Positions 47,811 through 57,528 of a DNA stretch of 64,000 nt are shown piece by piece. Made by a program: the position numbers and the translations under genes. This DNA is from Chondrus crispus. Its lineage: Eukaryota; Rhodophyta; Florideophyceae; Gigartinales; Gigartinaceae. The notes beneath the pieces are model-generated. The model made no database searches. It was not told the origin of the DNA and saw only the letters and a program-made list of their open reading frames with translations. How positions within the stretch are numbered: position 1 is the stretch's first letter; the number at the start of each line of letters is the position of its first letter. The stretch lies in the NCBI RefSeq assembly GCF_000350225.1, contig NW_005179052.1, positions 1 to 64,000 of the forward strand, given 5' to 3'.

Positions 47811-50800
47811 GCTCCATACGCAATGTGATGATGGAAAGCGAAAAGAAGACGCCAGCCGCAACCAGTTTCCTATGTTTTTACCTTCTTAACTATTCTGTTT
47901 CGTTTTTGTTTTTTTGGTTGTTTTGTTTTTTTAAGTTTGTTTTCCCTTCCCGAGACGCACCTAGGTCGGTCATTCCGGAAGGATCGTGCGTAATGTCAGA
48001 AGAACACGACAGGCGCCCAAGGGCGACAAGGGACTGCGAACCGCCGATCGTGATTAAGGCTACACGCTGTATCTCGAGTCGAGGAAGGAGAGGACGGATC
48101 ACGTGAAGGAAGTTCAGAGAGACAAGTGTCGCGAGGAAAAACGCGGAACACAGAAGGGTTGTGTGAATTTTAACAATGATCCGGGAACGGCACCGACGAT
48201 TGAGAGGCATAGGGCGTTAAGAAAGGCGTGAAGTCGAGTTCGAGAGACTGGGACGGCCGGCAACACACCACCGGTGTCGCCCACGCCCAGAATGAGTCGA
48301 ATAGAAGCCCTGATGGGAACGTCGTTGACGTACAGCGATCGATCGTGCGATACCACGCCTAGCGTTTGTCTTATTCTTTTGTCGTCAATTCTTTTTTTTT
48401 GTTTTGTATCGCGCAGAAGGACGCGCACGGAAGCGAGAAAGGGTAAATTCCTGTCGACAAGACAACCTCCCGTAGTTCGGGGGGGAGCCAAAAGGGATAA
48501 CGCCGAGTCGGTCGGAATGCTGTCCCGCGCAGGAAGAACGAGAAGGTGTGGAAAAGAGGCAGTTGAAATGCGCGGGCACGCCCACGTGAACGAGACGAAT
48601 CAAGAGGACGTGGACGATGTGAAGCGCACCGCGGAGAGAGAGAGTAGCGATAGTCGCCGGCATCGCGATCACAGGAAATGAGAGAAGGAAACTGGAATGA
48701 GTTAGGCGATTCTGCATCGGACCCCCTCACATGAATGAAGCAGCGTGCGCTGCCATGCCATGAAATGGAAAAATTTACTGTAGTCTCAGGCTGAGGTAAT
48801 ACACCTCCTTGGATACGATCACGCGTTGCCGCCGCGCACACGTGAAGGGACGCTTGGATCAGTGACACGCCCTCGTGGGGCATGATTTAATCAAAAAAAA
48901 TGGGGATGCCGGCAGGGAGCTGCTGGACGGGCGGTGAAAGTTGAAAATTGAACACTGGTCAGTCTTCGAAATTTTAATCAAAATTAAGGGAAGGTACGGA
49001 ACTTGTCGGTCATACGAGAACGGGGTGTCGCTTGCTATAGCCAACGGCACAAGTATCCGAGGCCGTCCGGAAGCCCCGTCACTAACCATCGCGCGCGACG
49101 CTGACCACAACACAGAACGACGACGCCGCCGGAAACGTTTCAAAGGCGGTGACTACGATCGGCGAACTGAGAGACCGACGCTCGACGAGCGGGAGGGTCC
49201 TCCCACACGAGCACATGACATGCAGACTTCGAAGAAGACCGCGTGTAAGTTGTCGCACACACTCGCCTAGGAAGGCTGCCCCTTCCTGCGCCAGACCGCG
49301 AATATTTTCGTGAAAGACTTCGTCGTTCGAGGCAGCAACAAAGGAAAGAAAAACAGGTAAACAAGAGACAAGGGAAACGGCATTTGCTTTCTTCATTTAT
49401 GAGGTGACGGAGAGTCACTCCCCAGTCTCCTCCTCGCACGCCCTAGAGGACCACTGCGGCGAGAACGACTCCAGCGGAGAGAATGGGTAGCTCGACGAGC
49501 TTGATTACGGTGATCAGTCCGTCGGTCATGACGACTGCCGATGTCACAGCTCACGTCAATTTTTTTTACCCCGAGCGACCAACCGTGAGGGTCCCTCCCC
49601 TTTCCTTTCCATGTCCTTTTCCCCTCTTTTCTTTGATTCCCCTCCCTATTCCCCTACCTTTCTACTTTATTATTTCTTTCTGTCCTCCTTCTATCTGTTT
49701 TTTTGCGAAGGCAGTGAAGTGCAACGAAACACAGGGAGGAGATGGAGAGTGTCGTTGTTCAAGCCTGGGGCAAGGGACGCGTCCCCCACGTACCAAAATC
49801 GAAGATGTCGCGAGTGGCCTTGGCAAGGGCGACGACGCTCCCCAACATCACCAAAATTCCCCAACTCCCTCTAGGACACAACTATAGGAGGACTGTCAAG
49901 CCCCCTCGCGATGGAGGACCAGAGAGACATGTTCTGCCTCTACGCTCAATTTTATTTGGACTAGATATGTACCCGAACCGGTATGCAACGCACGAAGACA
50001 GTAGAGGCATCGCACGAATGGCCTGTCTCACGGAGATCGTGGTCGACCACGAACGGAATTTTTCCCAGTATAAGAGCAGAGACAAGGACGGTCAAATAAC
50101 ACAATCGTCGCGCTGGTGACGCAGTCGCCATTGTTTTCCCACTTAATGGGAAATTCGAAGGGACGATGCTTTTCAAGCTCGTTCCCAGTCGCGAGAAAGA
50201 GAGAAGCCCCACTCTTGACGGGAAAAAGGATCCCTCCGATACGAGGGCAACGTGTGCAGCAAGACGCTGTCATACAAGAAGACATAAATATATAAGGGGG
50301 CGACGCCCCGTATACTCGGACAGCAGGGTTGCCCGATACCATTTCTTACTTTATTTATTGATGCATTTGGAAGGATGGAAGTCCTCGAAGGGGACGGCAG
50401 TTTTCCGGGCTCATAGGAACGAGGTAGAAAATGGGGGAATGACGAGTGAGCAACATTGACAGGATCACCGGTGCGTGCTTCAATCTTGAAGGCTTCCGAG
50501 GGATTGGGCTGAGGCCCAACGCACAGGACGAGGAGGTTCGCGTACTGTAGAGTGGTTCAAACTACGATTCGACGATACATTATATGAGGCGGTCGAGGAC
50601 CAAGGAAGCCGAGTGGAGAGCCACTACGTGGGGGACCCGTTCGAAGTCCTCTAAGATGAGATCCCGTTATGGAGCCGAATGGGGGCGTCCCCGTCGTCGG
50701 TCGCTCGCAATTAATGACAAAGTAACAGAGAGCGTCGCTACGCCAAGTGTGTGCCTACGTGATGGAAGATACCAGGCCGAGAGTGAATGAACTGATGATG

Positions 50801-51694
50801 GAAAAGGTGGCGTGGGACGAAGAAATACTAAACTCACGGCCCTACGCAGTAACCATGATGAAGTGTCGTGGACAGGAGACCAAGTACAACGAGGAGAAAA
50901 TTTATTACTCACTATTGTTTCAATCACAGGGGCGCGACATTCTGCGTCATACTGTAGAAGAACGCGTACCCGGTCTCGTTGAGAGTATTTGAGGGAGACT
51001 GAAGAAGCTCCACACAACGCTTTCTATTTTAGAGGCGCTACATAGCTATAGAAAGCTCAAAAGGATGGGAGAAGATATGTGAGAGCCTGCGTAGCCTCTG
51101 CGTATTGGTCGAATGGGCGACATGTGTGCGGAGAAGAACGCGCATGGAGGGACAAGTTTGTGTCTTGATCGCTGTCATTTGTTGGACCCCTTGGGGCAAC
51201 TCAAGGGAGGAGTAAAACGGATTATCAATAAGAGGGAAGATCGGCACCGTCGGGAAAGAGGAACGCGACAGCGGTGATGGTACGCCAACAAAAAAAGAGG
51301 AGGGAAATGAGACGAGGAAAAAGAGAAGGAAATGGCAGAATGGGGATGCGGCCGCAGAGGCGGGGCGCATACAAAAAAAGAGGAGGAAATTAAAAGTCCG
51401 AGGAAACGGGCGGAGTCAGAGACTCCAAAGAGGACATCGGTTCCTCGACGAGGAGTTCAGCCGGACAATGGATCAGCCCGACATTCGAGGAAGAGTGTAC
51501 CTGCATGTACCGTTCGGCGTTTCGCTAACGAACGGTACGGGGAAAGAGAAGAGGAGGAAAGTGAAGGTAACGGGGGATACGCAGGTGATTCATTTTATTA
51601 TCCAAAAGCTACAGGATGACGTCAATAACCAGACGTCACCCCAAACGGGTAATAATCCGAGAACGGATCACGGGAAGTCGCTCTAAGCGGCAGG
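47811..51694. other. Element III spacer between pol and the antisense ORF
   Basis: About 3.9 kb without a recognisable protein domain. Pyrimidine/T-rich blocks on the plus strand lie at about 47,875-47,955, 48,365-48,410 and 49,556-49,710, and a purine-rich block lies at about 51,280-51,400. Conserved with Element II are the GAGGT-loop-ACCTC hairpin at 48,793-48,807 with its flanks, and the segment 50,584-50,725 with GAGGCGGTCGA, GGGGCGTCCCC and GTCGCTCGCAATTAA. ORFs here are short, lack similarity to known families and are not called. Confidence 0.55.
48793..48807. other. Conserved hairpin in the Element III spacer
   Basis: GAGGT, loop AATAC, ACCTC. The stem is identical to the inner stem in Element II (34,957-34,971) while the loop differs. 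The surrounding GTCTCAGGCT and ACGATCACGCG are shared too; the outer stem is weaker here. Confidence 0.5.
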
Positions 51695-53359
51695 TCATTG
51701 GGGCAGCACACCCAAGGATTTTTCCTTTGGGAGTGAGGTAACGAGTCGAGCAAGGACTCGCAAATCATCGAGGGAAGCCCCTTGGAGAGCTTCACCTTCG
51801 ATGCCATGAGCGCGGAGCAATGTGCAGTAGATGTCAATGGCTCCGTCGCTCTTTTTGGGAATTGATGGGGACGGTGGGGAAGACAACGCTTCCCTAACCG
51901 ACAGAGTTTCGGTATGCCCTGCCGAGGGGATATCGACAGCAGGAGGAGCAGCGGCAGGGGCTACAAGGAGAGGGGAATCTGGAGCAGACGGTCGGGGGCA
52001 AACGTCGTCTGCGCGGGGATCTATGGCTCGTATGGGAGCTACGTCAGGAGTTGGAACTTGGTTGCCGAATTGGCGACTGAGGCGCGCTTCGGAGGGAGAG
52101 CACAAGGCGGATGTCCAAGGGTTGAACCAGACAAAGTCACCCGCCGCACTGTGACTTCGTCCGGGAGAAAAGGACGGGCGTCGCCTCGCGAAGGATCGGG
52201 ATGAGTTGATAGGCGGAACAACATCCCAGTCGACCTGATTGATCTTTTCGAGTAAAGAGTGCAGTTCGAAGTCGGTGTCGGCTCCGCCCAAGGGCACAGT
52301 ATAGTCCAAAAGGCACATGAGCTCGACGAGCTTCGGAGGAAGATACCACAGCCGCCAACAATCGTACGCCTCCCAGAGCAAGGTGGCGGCTACCTTCACG
52401 CATCACTCCGTCAAAAAGACAACCCACAACCCGTGACGAGGATCAGTGAGATGGCTTCCAAAGTAGGTAAGGATGGGACCGAGCTCTGCCCAAAACCCTT
52501 GGCAGACCTCAAATTGTCCCCACCACGAGGGGAGTTGCTGGTACCGGTTGGGATAGTGTGACCGAGCAATTTCCCCCGCCTCAACCATTTGGTAAGCTAG
52601 GAAATATCCCGTGTCCGATCTCATCTTACGCTCGAATCGGACCGTATGCTGGAAGAAGGGGATGTTCCCGCGTTTCGTATATCGGAAATTGAGGGGGAGG
52701 ATTGCGCGCGTGTATGACAGGGCATCGTTAGTCACCGTCAGTTGGTTATGCCACAGGCGGTCCGCCTCGAGCACGGGGTCACCCCGTGTCCAGCTGAGGA
52801 GGTTTTCAAGGTAATCACGTTCCCCCTCCGTGCGAAACTTCCACGTGTCACATCCGAAGGACGGAGGGATGAGGGCATCGGATAGGGATAGGTCGAGGCG
52901 GTCGAGAACGGCTTCCATGAACCGCAGGGATAGGCCCTGTCGGCCACGAGGGGAGGAACGACGCAGGATAGAAGGGGGAATGGCGACACGGGCACGCCAA
53001 TCGTAGGAGGAAATGGCTTGAAGGGGAAGGTGACCCGGCAACATCCCCGCACCGTCGGCAAAGTCGCGCCCGATGCTAGTGACGTCGCGCACGTCGATGG
53101 CGGAAAACCAAGGAGTGGCCGCGCACAGTAAGGGATAGTCGCGCATGGATTTACCTTGGAGCTCGGATAGTGAGGGGTATCGACAAGGGGCTGATGAAGG
53201 ATGGAGATCGGGATGAAAGACCGGTTCAGGAACGTTGGTGTTCGGGGGAAGTCGGGGTATGGAAGGAAGGTCGCTAGGAATGGAAGGCGTGTGTGAGAAG
53301 CCCACACCGCGGCGACCGCGGGCGGTATGTCCGACAGTGGGATCCGATGAAGGAAACAT
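51695..53359 (-). CDS. Long antisense ORF of Element III, unknown protein
   Basis: An open region of about 554 codons opposite to gag-pol, nearly whole with about one break. It starts at ATG 53,359 (MFPSSDPTVG). A proline-rich, probably disordered N-terminus (SDLPSIPRLPPNTNVP) leads into a compact aromatic-rich core at about 52,400-53,170: ADGAGMLPGHLPLQAISSYD, AIPPSILRRSSPRGR, FGCDTWKFRTEGERDYLENL, RSDTGYFLAYQMVEAGEIAR and WWGQFEVCQGFWAELGPI. Next come LLWEAYDCWRLWYLPPKLVE, YTVPLGGADTDFELHSLLEK, RRRPSFSPGR and VWFNPWT. A Pro/Ser/Ala-rich linker precedes a C-terminal YCTLLRAHGIEGEALQGAS. No signal peptide or membrane helix is apparent, so it does not look like an envelope protein. It occupies the place where envelope or accessory genes sit in other LTR elements, but on the other strand. 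Function unknown. Confidence 0.7.
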
Positions 53360-53457
53360 GGAGATCGTCGTACTCTCACGCGAGCGGCGACCGATGGTCG
53401 GGAGAAAAAGGAAGAAGTTGGGAAGCAAGGGAGTGAGGCCGCTGCGCGAGAGCGCTC

Positions 53458-53469
53458 AGAAGGGGGATA
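53458..53469 (+). other. Element III polypurine tract
   Basis: AGAAGGGGGATA immediately precedes the 3' LTR. Confidence 0.78.
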
Positions 53470-54493
53470 TGTAGTGCAATACGCACCTGGAAAGGGGGGT
53501 GAAAAGAAAGGAAAACATTTGGATATGAAAAGTAGTCCGGGTTTGGGGGACACACGTGTGAATAATTGCACAGTTTTAATTTTTAATTATTTTATTTTAT
53601 TTAGTTAATTAGTTGGCATTAATTTTGCTGACACTAGATTAGATCTAGAATCTAGAGCCGGGAACTACTGTACTCGCCCCGGCGGGGCTCTATATAACTT
53701 AGCCCTTTGACCGAACAAGTCAATGAACCAACCCGAGTTGCCGGAGTTGAATGTCGCCTTGGTCGAAGTCCGTCTCTACCAAGACGCTCCCTTTTACCTA
53801 AGCCTACGGCATCCTCTATCGCTCCGGGGTCCCCTTCCTTTTCCCTCTATTTCCCAATCGAACCCGAGTTGCCGGAGTTGAATGTCGCCTTGGTCGAAGT
53901 CCGTCTCTACCAAGACGCTCCCTTTTACCTAAGCCTACGGCATCCTCTATCGCTCGGGGTTCCGTTTTCTCTTTCTTTTATTTCCCTATCCTTTTCTATC
54001 TCTAATTCTGCCTATTTTCCCCTAATCTTGTGTTGGTGCCGTCGGCCTCGGTTGCGACCGAACCGGTGTAGGTGTTTCGAGCCATCGGGCGGCACGGTTG
54101 ACGTAGCGCTGCTACTTTCATTTCATCCCGTCGGGCTGCGTTGCGACGCCCCCGTCGAAGGCCTTGTCGCGTTACAAGGTGTCGAAGAAGCTCAACGAGC
54201 ATTGGCCTTACAACCCAGTGGAACCGGGGTATCTACGTACGCGCCCCGCCCCACACTCGTCGAGCAGATCTCTTCGCACGTCTCCACCACCACGATCCCG
54301 GGCCGGGCTATTTCTCTGTGCCCCCCCCATCAGGGATCCGAGCTACTACGAGTCGCAAGCTCGTTTAAACGGAGAAGGGAGAGTCGGACACTCCGTAGCG
54401 CTGTGCCATCGGCAGTTCTTCTTTTTGTTGCTGTTGTTGTTTTTGCTGGACCATCGGACCGCGGTCTCTGCCAGACAAGCGCATTGGACTACA
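53470..54493 (+). repeat. Element III 3' LTR
   Basis: 1,024 bp from TGTAGTGCAATACGCACC to the ACTACA end, nearly identical to 39,749-40,930 apart from one fewer U5 module. It retains the 131-bp tandem duplication (starts at 53,732 and 53,863). It is followed by the ATTCT duplication. Confidence 0.92.
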
Positions 54494-55425
54494 ATTCTGT
54501 TGGTTCCATTGGAGTCGGTCGCGACAGATCCGGTGTAGGTGTGTTAGCCATCGGGCAACACGTTGTGTAGCGCTGCTACTGTTTCAAGTTCGGTAGGATG
54601 GCTGTTCTAACGACGCCTCCGTCGAAGGTCTTACTGTATAAGACAGAGTTGGTACCACCTACCGCGATCGCGATCGTGCTGGTGAGGGTGTTTTTAGCCA
54701 TCGGGCAACACGTCGATAGTAGCGTTGCTACACGGTTACGATCCCGTCGGGTAGTGCTGAACAAGTCCCCGTCGAAGACCTTGAGTTATACGCAAGGTGC
54801 TGAAGACGATCGTCGAGCATTGGCCTTACAACCCAGCGAACCGCGGTTACATTCTCGTACACAAGCCCAACCCGCACTCGCCGAGCACTCAAGTCTTCAC
54901 AAGTCTCTACCACCATTATCTGTAGTGCAATGCGCCTGTCCGGCAGAGACCAAGGTCCGACGGTCCAACACAAACAACAACAACAAAAACAACAACTGCC
55001 AACGGCACAGCGCTACGGAGTGTTCGAAGCTCCCTGTCCTCTTTAAGCGGGTTTGCGGCCCGCAGTAGCTCGGATCCCTGATAGGGGGGAAAAGAGAAGG
55101 GCCCAGCCCGGGATCGGTAAATGGTGGTAGAGACTTGTAAAGGCAACTGCTCGACGAGTTCGGAGGGGTGTCTAGGTAAACCTGGTCCGATGGGTCGTAA
55201 ATCCAATGCTCGTAGAGCGCCTTATACAGCTTATACACTTGATAATGTCTTCGACGGGGACGTCCCAACAGAGCTACTGTGGGCCGCAAGCCCACACAAG
55301 GGGAAAGGGAGCCTCGAACGCTCCGTAGCGCGTGCCATCGGCAGTGGTTGTTTCTGTTGCTGTTTTTCTTCTTTTTGTTTGACCGTCGAACTGTGTTCGC
55401 GGCCTGCCAGGCACATTGCACTACA
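54494..55425 (+). repeat. Element II 3' LTR, second part
   Basis: Continues from the ATTCT target site with GTTGGTTCCATTGGAGTCGG, matching the Element II 5' LTR from about 24,551 onward, and ends GGCACATTGCACTACA. It includes, at 54,921 to about 55,270, a shorter version of the reverse solo LTR that sits at the same site in the 5' LTR. Confidence 0.88.
54921..55270 (-). repeat. Partial solo LTR inside the Element II 3' LTR
   Basis: Begins TGTAGTGCAATGCGCCTG directly after TTATC, exactly where the 920-bp solo LTR begins in the 5' LTR. It matches the first third of it closely and then rejoins the Element II LTR sequence (GGGCCGCAAGCCCACACAAG). Confidence 0.8.
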
Positions 55426-56821
55426 CTGAATTTGCATAAATATGTAATAGTGGGGTCTCCTGAACTACCCAGAATAATATCTGAAGTTTACCAGTGCCTA
55501 ATATCTGTATTACCATCTACATCTATATACAGTACATCGTACATTATCACATTAGAGATATGAGGTAAAATAGGATCACATTTGAACCAATTGGTCAGTC
55601 GTCTAGACACTAGTGTCTATCCGACCGGACCTTGTTCTCATTTGAGGACAAAATTCATTAGGCAACCGTTTCACCGAAAATGTGATTTTTGATTGGCCAG
55701 GCACTTTGGAAGTGTATGGACACGCTACGTGTACGAGTAAAATACATGGTTGTCTTCTTTTTCTCTACCTCTTCTTGTACCAGCGTCTAGTTTATAATGT
55801 TCCACGACAACTACAACTCACAACTAAAGCGAGCGTGGCCTTGTCAGTTTCGACTGGGGCGCGTTGGTAGGGTTGAGAGTACAAGCTCGCTGGGAAACCT
55901 TTGGAATCGAAAACTCCCTCACGAACTCGACTGGTTGCGAGACCAAACTACTGTCTCGGAATGCACTCGGGCCTCCACTTGAGCATTGGACAGAATACGG
56001 TGACATCTCTTAAATGGCAATTCTGTACGCCATAGAGAGTAGCTAACATCGGAAGGCAGAGGCAAGTACGAATAATAGGGGGCTATAGAAAAGAACCTCT
56101 TGTTAATGTTTTCACCTAAAGCGTGACATTTAACCACTAAAAGCCTCTTTTGCATTACCTCTATGTAGTGTTGCTCTTTGAAGTGAGAGGAGAGGCAAGT
56201 TCTTTTTGTCCAAGCGTGATATAAGATTATATATCTCGGAGACCATTATCACGACATGTCGAGCGTATATTTTTTGACTTCAAAGTCTTGCAAGATCTAC
56301 AGCGACCTTGATGGGAAGCTTTCAAAAAGGATACATTAGCAAGCTCTCTTTGCTTACTATTCTTCGCGAGGTGAGTTCCATTACCGGAAGAATGTGCATT
56401 ATCACCAGAAAGTTTTGCTTTCTCCAGAATTGCTCCACGACCTTCCCTTGATAGAGTCATATCTGTTGTCAATGAGCTCTTCGGCAAGTCTCTCATAGAA
56501 TGCTGATGGATGCCCAGAAAGCCGACCACCGTAGGCGTACCTGTAGAGCGACCCAGATGCAACGATAGTCACAGCTAGTAAAGAACCATTCACACATAGC
56601 GGTCATGCTTTGACTTCCAACTTCTTTTCCAATTGTAATAAATCTTGCCTGCATCTATTGTGCCGATCAATCTGAGAGGACGCACTGTGGTATTTATCCA
56701 CGACCTCAGGGACAGGTATCTCGAAGGACTTTTTTTCCGTTTGATCCCTAACGGATCTCCATCTTTCAAGACAAATTCCCCCACAAATGCGCCCTGTGGT
56801 ACAATTGCCAAGTGGCGCTAC
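55426..56821. other. AT-richer DNA between Elements II and IV
   Basis: No intact gene is visible. 55,430-56,220 shows nothing recognisable. 56,402-56,811 carries a weak minus-strand transposase-like remnant listed separately. Confidence 0.4.
56402..56811 (-). pseudogene. Possible Harbinger/DDE_Tnp_4-like transposase remnant
   Basis: The minus strand reads LIGTIDAGKIYYNWKRSWKS and then, in another frame, IVASGSLYRYAYGGRLSGHP followed by SAFYERLAEELI. The order of an aspartate-containing strand, a K-rich segment and a YGGR-S-type loop resembles the DDE_Tnp_4 fold of Harbinger transposases, where the fold's first and second acidic residues lie. The piece is short and frame-shifted, and no terminal repeats were found, so the family call is weak. 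Confidence 0.3.
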
Positions 56822-57478
56822 TGTAGTAGGCCGGCGCCAGAGGCCTCGCCAAGTACAGTAGTAAGATGTTAACCGATACGCTGCATACGTGGCCAGAACG
56901 TGTAGATGTGGCCACGTGGGAGTCCACGTGTAGTTAGTGGCACCGGCTAGTGCAGGTGTACACGTGGTGCGCGACCGATCGGTGGGTTAGTACGGTAGTC
57001 ATTTTTAGTTACCGTAAGCTACAGTAAGCTGGCTACAGTATGTACAGCTACTGTAGTCCGTCCGGTGCCACCGCCCTACTAGGGGGTATAAGATAGGGGG
57101 ACACCGGGCTGGAGGTAAACCGAGGCAAGCACGCCTCCCCTTACTTCCTACCCTAGTCCTTTACCGTACGGTTAAGTAAGTCCCTCAGGTTTCCAGCTCG
57201 CCACCGGTCGTACTGCTCTACACCCCAGTACGACTGCGCGTGTCCAGTGCGGTGTACCTCCCTGGTTCTGTGCTTCCTACCGTTCCGGATTATTCTACCT
57301 CACGCTCCAGTGTAGCGGTCCCCCAAGCTCCCTCATTTTAGGTACAGCCTGTCCTTTTCCGTTTACGGTTTAGCATCCCTACGGTTGTACCACATTTTTG
57401 GTACTCTTGTGGAGGGATACCTGGGGTTTCCAGACCCTCACCGTCGAGCTCAGGAAAGAAGACATCCGATTCGGTACG
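56822..57478 (+). repeat. Element IV 5' LTR
   Basis: Starts TGTAGTAGGCCGG and aligns with the reverse complement of 22,827-23,521 up to CATCCGATTCGGTA. It contains GGGGGTATAAGATAGGG, a likely core promoter, near 57,082-57,098. The 3' boundary is set by loss of similarity to the lone LTR and by the adjacent TGG of the primer-binding site, and is uncertain by a few bases. Confidence 0.78.
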
Positions 57479-57497
57479 TGGACAAGTTGAAAACACG
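57479..57497 (+). other. Element IV primer-binding site candidate
   Basis: TGGACAAGTTGAAAACACG directly follows the LTR-like sequence. It starts with the TGG expected opposite a tRNA CCA end and is unrelated to the TGGTC-type site of Elements I-III. The tRNA is not identified. Confidence 0.4.
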
Positions 57498-57528
57498 TAT
57501 CAACCCCCGGTTCAAGTAAGAAGTCAAG

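Larger units (their letters stand above)
39749..54493 (+). mobile_element. Element III: young chromodomain Ty3/gypsy retrotransposon nested in Element II
   Basis: A 14,745-bp plus-strand element with two LTRs flanked by ATTCT (39,744-39,748 and 54,494-54,498). The uninterrupted target can be read in the Element II 5' LTR near 24,551-24,560, which proves the insertion. The LTRs show about one substitution in their first 300 bases, so the insertion is recent. Order: 5' LTR, primer-binding site, gag, pol with chromodomain, 3.9-kb spacer, antisense ORF, polypurine tract, 3' LTR. Gag-pol has only about two or three interruptions and the antisense ORF about one, so it looks only slightly broken. 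Confidence 0.92.
24145..55425 (+). mobile_element. Element II: long chromodomain Ty3/gypsy retrotransposon, broken and interrupted
   Basis: A plus-strand chromovirus whose 3' LTR is split by Element III (39,749-54,493). Without that insertion and without the solo LTR in its 5' LTR it would be about 15.6 kb. Order: 5' LTR, primer-binding-site repeats, gag, pol (protease, RT, RNase H, integrase, chromodomain), a 4.2-kb spacer, a long antisense ORF, polypurine tract, 3' LTR. The LTRs differ by roughly 3% in the first 270 bases compared. It is broken, with several interruptions in gag and pol. The flanks (CTGGC on the left, CTGAA on the right) share only CTG, so the target duplication is uncertain. 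Confidence 0.88.

Noticed and set aside
57498-57520. CCCCCGGTTCAAG near the Element IV leader, resembling a tRNA T-arm
   Set aside because: No matching acceptor, D or anticodon stems were found around it.
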